The translations under genes were made by a program, and so were the position numbers. Below the pieces are notes generated by a model. It saw nothing but the letters and a program-made list of their open reading frames with translations. It searched no databases and was not told the DNA's origin. From Streptomyces sp. NBC_00247 (GTDB lineage: Bacteria > Actinomycetota > Actinomycetes > Streptomycetales > Streptomycetaceae), in the NCBI RefSeq assembly GCF_036188265.1, contig NZ_CP108093.1, positions 2,108,001 through 2,172,000 on the forward strand: 64,000 nt of DNA, read 5' to 3'. This document shows positions 59,507 through 64,000 of this stretch, piece by piece. Position 1 is the stretch's first letter, and every line of letters begins with the position of its first letter.

Positions 59507-59949
59507 GTGATGCTGTTCTGGTGCACGCACTCCGACGAGTCCGTCGGCGAACCCGGCGACGCCTGCGGCCTCTTCGACGACCATCCGCCCGCCCACTCGC
59601 CCTCTTCGGCGAGGTGGAACTCACTGGTTCGGCGAGAGAACTGGCCCGCTTGGCGGGAGCGGTGGCCGAGGGCGCGGGATTCATCATCTCTATGTCTGCG
59701 ACTGCGCTGGGCAGCGAGGCATTGACGGGGGCCGAAGTCAGGGAGGCTCCCGGGCCTGGGGTGTTGATCCCTCTCGACTCCCAGCGTCAGATCCTTGTGA
59801 TCAGCGGCGATCCCGTCGCCATGGCTCTCTTCGCGGGCAATCTCGATGCCATGGCCACCGCCATGGCTGATGTGGACGGCGGCGGCCACCGCCACATCGA
59901 CCATTTCCCGGGCATCCCTACCTCGTTGAGGGTTCCATGCCTTTGGTAG
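59507..59949 (+). pseudogene. Frameshifted Imm32-like immunity protein gene
   Basis: Two frames joined near 59595 give a continuous protein: MLFWCTHSDESVGEPGDACG in the first, then ALFGEVELTGSARELARLAG, SRQILVISGDPVAMALFAG and HIDHFPG in the second. The second part resembles the Imm32 immunity-protein family of polymorphic toxin systems. One missing base (a C in a CAC-CTC context) would explain the shift. No toxin gene is adjacent. Family assignment is from motif memory. Confidence 0.5.
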
Positions 59950-59996
59950 TCGGCATTCCGGGTGAAGGTCCGCCCACTCTTTGAGCATGACTGCGA

Positions 59997-60118
59997 TCAA
60001 GGGTCATAGGCGATCAGTGAGCGGGTGACCGGTGCGCCGATGGCATTGTTGTGCCAGATGCCTGCGGCCATCGCCAGGATGAACCGCGCCCACCTGCGCC
60101 GCCGCAGGAGTCAACGAA
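59997..60118 (-). pseudogene. C-terminal transposase remnant
   Basis: The minus strand reads RWARFILAMAAGIWHNN then GAPVTRSLIAYDP and a TGA (59997), the typical last 30 residues of a DDE transposase from a family common in Streptomyces. Nothing else of the element remains. Confidence 0.6.
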
Positions 60119-60121
60119 TGG

Positions 60122-60631
60122 CTATGCCGCTGTCTCGCGCGTCATCACGTAGGTGTTCCCGATGTCGGGATCGCCGTAGAAGAAGAACAGTTTCAGCTCG
60201 TGGTTCTGATCGCGGTCCACGTAGAAGGACCACGCGTAGGTCGATGGGGGTTCGGGAGGCGAGGTGTCAGTGGCCGTCGCGGCGGAACGGCTCTCCGCTC
60301 GGGTCCGGGCTGTCAGCGTGACTCGGACGACCTGTCCGCCGTTGTCGTCAGTCAGTTGCCAGGTCCCCGTACCGGAGAGGCGCCAGCCGTCCTCGAAGTC
60401 GAAGTCCTGCCCGTCGAGCTTTTCGAGAAGAGCCGTTCCGTCCTTGCGAAGCACCACGCGGGTTCCCTCGACGTTGTCCCAGCCCCCAGCGACTTCGGCC
60501 GCCGTGGTGTCGTGGATCCCTGTTCCCTCGTAGTACTGATAGGGGCCGGCGCACGCAGTCAGAGCAGCCAAAACCACCATCAAGCCACCGAGGGTCGCCC
60601 CTAACGCACGTAGCCTGCTTCCGCCCGCCAC
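60122..60631 (-). CDS. Hypothetical lipoprotein
   Basis: 169-residue exported lipoprotein. The signal peptide ends in LTAC (Cys27). The mature part contains EVAGGWDNVEGTRVVLRKDG, WQLTDDNGGQVVRVTLTAR and a C-terminal FYVDRDQNHELKLFFFYGDP, a beta-rich pattern seen in several Streptomyces hypothetical lipoproteins. Role unknown. GTG 60631 follows GGGAGG. The 233-bp gap upstream (60632-60864) has lower GC than average and no gene that I can support. Confidence 0.78.
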   Translation of the reverse strand: MAGGSRLRALGATLGGLMVVLAALTACAGPYQYYEGTGIHDTTAAEVAGGWDNVEGTRVVLRKDGTALLEKLDGQDFDFEDGWRLSGTGTWQLTDDNGGQVVRVTLTARTRAESRSAATATDTSPPEPPSTYAWSFYVDRDQNHELKLFFFYGDPDIGNTYVMTRETAA

Positions 60632-60864
60632 CAGGACCTCCCACCTTCAGCCCATATCGGCCACCCGATAGGAGTGGGCCGTGAGAGATACCTTGTCAGA
60701 TTTATTGAACGTGTTCAACTCTACGACTGGAAGGGTGGCGCGTACCAGCTCCGGCTCGTGCATCCAGCGCTGCCCGCAGCCGCCGATGAGCACCGCGAAC
60801 AGCGCTTTCGATACACCCTTCAGCGGCGACGAACCCGTCCGGCGGAGGCGCTCGACCGCCGGGC

Positions 60865-62031
60865 TCACGGGGTGCGCATCAGGTTGCGGAGTCCGGCGAC
60901 GAGGGCCGGGACGTCGCGTTCGACCTGGGCCGGGGCCGACGCCGGGGCCGCGTCCGGGTCGGCGGGCTGCGGCGCCTGGTGGGCGGTGCGGCAGGGGGCG
61001 CAGAGGCCGTCCGGGAGTGCTTCGGCGCGGGCGGGGCGCCCGCAGTCGGTGCACTCGACCAGGAGCCCGCGTACCGGAGCGGCGGGGGTGCCCGGCGCCG
61101 GGACCGGTGGCGGGGTGGGCGTCGGGGACAGGCGGGGCGGCATCTTGTCGGCGAGGCGGCGGCGCAGCAGCCCGACGGGTGAGCCGACCTGCTCGGGAAG
61201 CCCGGCGGTGAGCGCCGAGGTCAGGTACCCGGCGCTGACGCCCCGCGCGAACCAGGCGGCGGCGAGCGGCTCCAGCACCTCGCAGTCCGCAGCCGAGAGC
61301 GTCAAGCGAGGGTCTCGGCGCCCGAGTTCGGCCAGGGCGACGTAGGCGGGAGAGGGACCGGCGACAGCCGGAGGAGCGTCGACAGCCGGAGGAGCGTCGG
61401 CGGCCGGAGAAGCGACCGCGTCCGGGGTGTCAGCTTCCGAAAGCGCACCGGCCGGCTGAGGTTGGTACGGGAGCGCGGGCCGTTCCGGGGCTCCCTCCGC
61501 AGTGCGCTGCCGGGGAACCACTGACTCGGCAGAGGACTCGGCAGAGGACTCGGCAGACGGTTCGGGACACGGCGCCGGACACGGTTCGCCCGGGTGCGCG
61601 AGAGGCTGCTCGGGTACGGCGGCGTCCGCGTCGAGCTTGGCGGTCCACCACTCGTTGTCGCGGGCGGTGCGCGACCAGAAGGTCAGCGTCACCCACCGGC
61701 ACGGGCCGTCTCCCCCCGTCCGCCTGCGTACGCGCCGCAGGTGCCCGGCCACACCGAGCGCCCGCAGAGCGGAACCGATGGCCATCTGGCCGTACAGGGG
61801 CAGGTCCTTGGCCAGCGACTTGATGTCCATCGAAGCGCCCTCGGGCAAGTGGTCGACATAGGCGGCGACATACCGCTCACGCTCCGGCAGGAACGCGAAG
61901 TCACGGGGTCCGGAAGCGACTTGGCCGGAGACGGACGGTACGGACTGCTTGCCGTAGCCGGTGTGGGCCCGGCGGTACGGACGCGAAGCTGCGGGCGCGG
62001 GCAGGGCGGGACTAAAATGCTGGGTAGCCAC
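60865..62031 (-). CDS. Helix-turn-helix protein with C-terminal zinc ribbon
   Basis: 388-residue protein. Residues 45-115 look like a winged-helix domain (RERYVAAYVDHLPEGASMDI, MAIGSALRALGVAGHLRRV) of the kind found in Streptomyces plasmid- or phage-derived regulators. A low-complexity middle has SAESSAESSAES and ADAPPAVDAPPAV repeats, and the C-terminus carries CTDCGRPARAEALPDGLCAPC, a four-Cys zinc ribbon. GTG 62031. A 36-bp dyad lies 36-71 bp upstream and may be an operator or attenuator. Confidence 0.78.
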   Translation of the reverse strand: MATQHFSPALPAPAASRPYRRAHTGYGKQSVPSVSGQVASGPRDFAFLPERERYVAAYVDHLPEGASMDIKSLAKDLPLYGQMAIGSALRALGVAGHLRRVRRRTGGDGPCRWVTLTFWSRTARDNEWWTAKLDADAAVPEQPLAHPGEPCPAPCPEPSAESSAESSAESVVPRQRTAEGAPERPALPYQPQPAGALSEADTPDAVASPAADAPPAVDAPPAVAGPSPAYVALAELGRRDPRLTLSAADCEVLEPLAAAWFARGVSAGYLTSALTAGLPEQVGSPVGLLRRRLADKMPPRLSPTPTPPPVPAPGTPAAPVRGLLVECTDCGRPARAEALPDGLCAPCRTAHQAPQPADPDAAPASAPAQVERDVPALVAGLRNLMRTP

Positions 62032-62066
62032 GAGATCGTCTTTCTTTTGGGTGCGATCTTTGGTGA

Positions 62067-62102
62067 GACCCCGACCTGGTGCTAGAACACCGCGTCGGGG
62101 TC
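62067..62102 (-). promoter_or_regulatory. Long dyad upstream of the HTH gene
   Basis: GACCCCGAC-x2-GGTG, six bases, CACC-x2-GTCGGGGTC: two perfectly paired blocks, 36 bp in total, ending 36 bp before the GTG start. Candidate self-regulatory operator or mRNA hairpin. Confidence 0.5.
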
Positions 62103-62185
62103 GATTCATTGAGGGCACCGTAAGCATGCGTGACTCTCCGCCGCAACTCGCTCACCATTAGTCATACTTGCTGATCGCGAGGGGT

Positions 62186-62231
62186 GGGAGGGAGGTGGGG
62201 AGGTTTCCTCAAACCCCCCTACCTACCTCCC
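62186..62231. terminator. Long imperfect hairpin
   Basis: GGGAGGGAGGTGGGGAGG pairs with 62214-62231 in 15 of 18 positions, and GTTT/AAAC closes the loop to four bases. No gene ends nearby on either strand, so its role is uncertain; it may mark the end of an untraced transcript. Confidence 0.4.
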
Positions 62232-62350
62232 GGATGAACAACACCGCTCGAATCCCGGACCTCGCATCCCGACCCCCGAATCCCGAAGCTCAAGCGTCGG
62301 TCCGAGCACCTCTCCCGATCCCTCGAACGAGTGATAGCCCCACAGCGAAG

Positions 62351-62391
62351 CTCGAACCCCGGAACTCGAACCCCGGAACTCGAACCCCGAG
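62351..62391. repeat. 14-bp tandem repeat
   Basis: CTCGAACCCCGGAA at 62351 and 62365, with a third, shorter unit at 62379. The rest of 62232-62446 has further degenerate CCCGAA stretches and no gene. Confidence 0.75.
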
Positions 62392-62446
62392 ACCCAAGAC
62401 CCGAGTTCCGGGGCCCGCTCCCATGGCCCGGGTCCTCCGAAGCGGC

Positions 62447-63064
62447 CTACAGCCAGCCCTTGGCCGCCGCGATCCGTACCGCGTCGGAGCGGTTGCGGGC
62501 GGCGGTCTTCTGGATGGCGGTGGAGAGGTAGTTGCGGACCGTGCCGTGCGAGAGGTGGAGGGCGGCGGCGATCTCGGCGTTGGTGGAGCCGTCCGCCGCG
62601 GCGCGCAGCACGTCCCGTTCGCGGTCGGTCAGCGGGTCGGCGCCCTCCGCGAGCGCGGCGGCGGCCAGAGCGGGGTCGATGACACGCTCTCCGGCGATCA
62701 CCTTCCGTACCGCCGCCGCGAGTTGGGCGGCAGGCGCGTCCTTCACCAGGAAGGCGTCGGCACCCGCCTCCATCGCGCGGCGGAGGTAGCCGGGGCGGCC
62801 GAAGGTCGTGACCACCACGATCTTCACGGACGGGAGTTCGCGGCGCAGCACTCCGGCGGCCTCGATGCCGGTCATGCCCGGCATCTCGATGTCCAGCAGG
62901 GCCACGTCGACGGCGTGGGCGCGGGCGGCGTCCAGGACCTCGTCGCCGCGTGCCACTTGGGCCGCCACCTCGATGTCGGGTTCGAGCCCGAGCAGCGCGG
63001 CGAGGGCCTCCCGCACCATGGACTGGTCCTCGGCGAGGAGGAGTCGGATCACACGCTCGCTCAT
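62447..63064 (-). CDS. NarL/FixJ-type response regulator
   Basis: 205-residue two-component regulator. The receiver domain has Glu12-Asp13, phospho-acceptor Asp58 (LLDIEMPG) and Lys in FLVKDAP; the LuxR-type HTH has LTDRERDVLRAAADGSTNAE and LSHGTVRNYLS. Of the DesR type, which normally follows a DesK-like kinase gene; none lies upstream here, where only 347 bp of apparently non-coding sequence occur. The cognate kinase must be elsewhere or lost. Confidence 0.93.
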   Translation of the reverse strand: MSERVIRLLLAEDQSMVREALAALLGLEPDIEVAAQVARGDEVLDAARAHAVDVALLDIEMPGMTGIEAAGVLRRELPSVKIVVVTTFGRPGYLRRAMEAGADAFLVKDAPAAQLAAAVRKVIAGERVIDPALAAAALAEGADPLTDRERDVLRAAADGSTNAEIAAALHLSHGTVRNYLSTAIQKTAARNRSDAVRIAAAKGWL

Positions 63065-63411
63065 TCCGGCGATGTTAGTGCCGCGTCACGAACCTCTGTG
63101 GGCAGAACACCCTCCCCGTCGGCCACGTCCCTTCCCGGGGCGATCTCGGCGTCCTCGGCGTCCTCGCCACTGCCGGTGAGTACGGGCCCAGCGAGCGCGG
63201 CATCGGGCAGGTCCGCCGCCGACCGGGCGGAGGTGGCCGCGGGCGGGTCCCGGTCCAGGCCGGCCGGGACACCGCCACCGTCGTGGAACAGGTGCAGCTG
63301 GTGGGCCAGGCCCCCGTCAGGGGCACGGGGCAACCGGCTCCGCCCCTTCGGGCACCCATCGTGCCCCGTAGCTCCCTGCCCCGGCACCGATGTCGCGTTT
63401 AACGTCCATGG
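63065..63411. other. Gap without a supported gene
   Basis: Open frames here lack family features and start signals. No remnant of a sensor kinase (no H-box, N-box or G-box motif) is visible. It contains the divergent promoters of the regulator and of the gene that leaves the window. Confidence 0.5.
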
Positions 63412-64000
63412 GTGAACCTCTGGACCTCTCTCGAACCTGCCTCCGCGACCGTGGACCCGGGTGACAGTACGACCGTGCGGTTGCGTCTGCGCAACACCGG
63501 TGACGTGGTGGACGAGTACCGTTTCGAAGTGGTGGGCTCACTCGCTCCTTGGGCTGCCGTGGAGCCGCCGTCACTGCGGTTGTTCCCGGGGACGACGGGG
63601 ACGGTCGAGCTGACGTTCTCCCCGCCGCGCACGCCGGACGCGGCGGCCGGCCCCCATCCGTACGCGGTGAAGGTCACGCCGACGGAGCACCCGCAGGCCA
63701 CCACCGTCCCGGAGGGGAACCTCACCGTCACCCCGTTCACGGAGATGCGGGCGGAGTTGGTGCCGCCGACCGTGAAGGGCCGTTTCCGCGGACGCCCCAG
63801 GCTGGCCGTGGACAACCTGGGCAACACCAAACTGACGGCGTCGGTGCGCGGCAGCGACAACGGTGATCACCTGTCGTACGACATCCGACCGAGCAATGTG
63901 CAGATCGAGCCGGGACGCGCGGCGTTCCTGAAGACGACACTGAAGCCGCGGCAGATCACCTGGATCGGGTCCAAGGCGGACCGGCCGTACACCATGGCGG
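63412..64000 (+). CDS. COG1470-like beta-sandwich protein (3' end outside window)
   Basis: First 196 codons of a larger gene, open to the window edge. Three repeated immunoglobulin-like beta domains begin to show: VRLRLRNTGDVVDEYRF, LRLFPGTTGTVELTF and LAVDNLGNTKLTASVRG, typical of the large hypothetical proteins often called hydrolytic protein in Streptomyces. No signal peptide precedes them, so it should be cytosolic. GTG 63412 is the first start in this frame with the family beginning NLWTSLEPASATVDPGD. No function is established. Confidence 0.75.
   Translation, partial: MNLWTSLEPASATVDPGDSTTVRLRLRNTGDVVDEYRFEVVGSLAPWAAVEPPSLRLFPGTTGTVELTFSPPRTPDAAAGPHPYAVKVTPTEHPQATTVPEGNLTVTPFTEMRAELVPPTVKGRFRGRPRLAVDNLGNTKLTASVRGSDNGDHLSYDIRPSNVQIEPGRAAFLKTTLKPRQITWIGSKADRPYTMA

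Noticed and set aside
60632..60864. Gene in the gap between the lipoprotein and HTH genes
   Set aside because: Open frames on both strands are short, lack ribosome sites and match no family I know.
62351..62391. Short repeats as a CRISPR array
   Set aside because: Units are directly adjacent with no spacers and only 14 bp long; no cas genes in the window.

Overview
The window is a piece of a Streptomyces chromosome. The DNA is about 70% G+C with almost exclusively G/C in third codon positions, genes are tightly packed, start codons are often GTG and sometimes TTG, and the gene set is typical of the genus (DUF3107, DUF3117, DUF3152 and DUF397 proteins, NarL-type regulators, many Ala/Pro-rich membrane proteins). 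No rRNA, tRNA or CRISPR array was seen. Both window edges cut a gene.

Two long stretches keep the gene order known from Mycobacterium tuberculosis. Positions 1-21150 carry MGMT-like / moeZ / DUF3152 / TetR / DUF3107 / ferritin-like / DEAD-box helicase, as in Rv3204-Rv3211. Positions 28781-50546 carry corA / MgtE-like / DUF1003 / mrp / tatB / htrA / zinc-finger anti-sigma / ECF sigma / O-methyltransferase / tag / folP2 / LOG / dapE / dapC / fdxA, as in Rv1239c down to Rv1177. These are housekeeping functions: sulfur transfer for cofactors, Mg2+ uptake, Fe-S cluster loading, envelope stress (sigma factor, anti-sigma, HtrA, TatB) and lysine/diaminopimelate synthesis (dapC, dapE).

The first conserved block is interrupted between moeZ and the DUF3152 gene by a four-gene minus-strand operon (12376 down to 6889): a PelF-like glycosyltransferase, a polytopic membrane protein, a sugar epimerase and a spherulin-4 (GH135-like) protein. 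The set looks like a reduced Pel / galactosaminogalactan polysaccharide cassette, and a decayed ABC-transporter ATPase lies at its upstream edge. The spherulin-like protein appears to have lost two acidic residues of its expected active-site strand.

21-28 kb is a mixed region: alpha/beta hydrolase, NYN-domain protein, a 50-residue conserved protein, MarC, PHP phosphoesterase, DUF6758, an MFS exporter and a suppressor-of-fused-like protein. The 416-nt gap before corA holds a leader with two hairpins and a 19-codon ORF with an excellent ribosome site, starting Met-Asp-Pro and rich in proline, reminiscent of the enterobacterial mgtL leader peptide. Further on, a soluble MgtE-like protein lacking the channel domain overlaps a DUF1003 membrane protein gene.

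50-64 kb is more variable: GNAT, transglutaminase-like and TPR proteins, TrmO, two regulator/target pairs (HxlR with an MFS exporter; MerR with a quinone oxidoreductase) and a decaying island at 57-60 kb with an MFS remnant, a 166-bp TA-flanked MITE, a DUF397 gene without a start codon, a frameshifted Imm32-like gene and a transposase tail. Related MITE ends sit exactly on the stop codons of four genes in the window. At least eight genes have a TAnnnT box 6-7 nt before the start codon and no ribosome site, and are probably leaderless.
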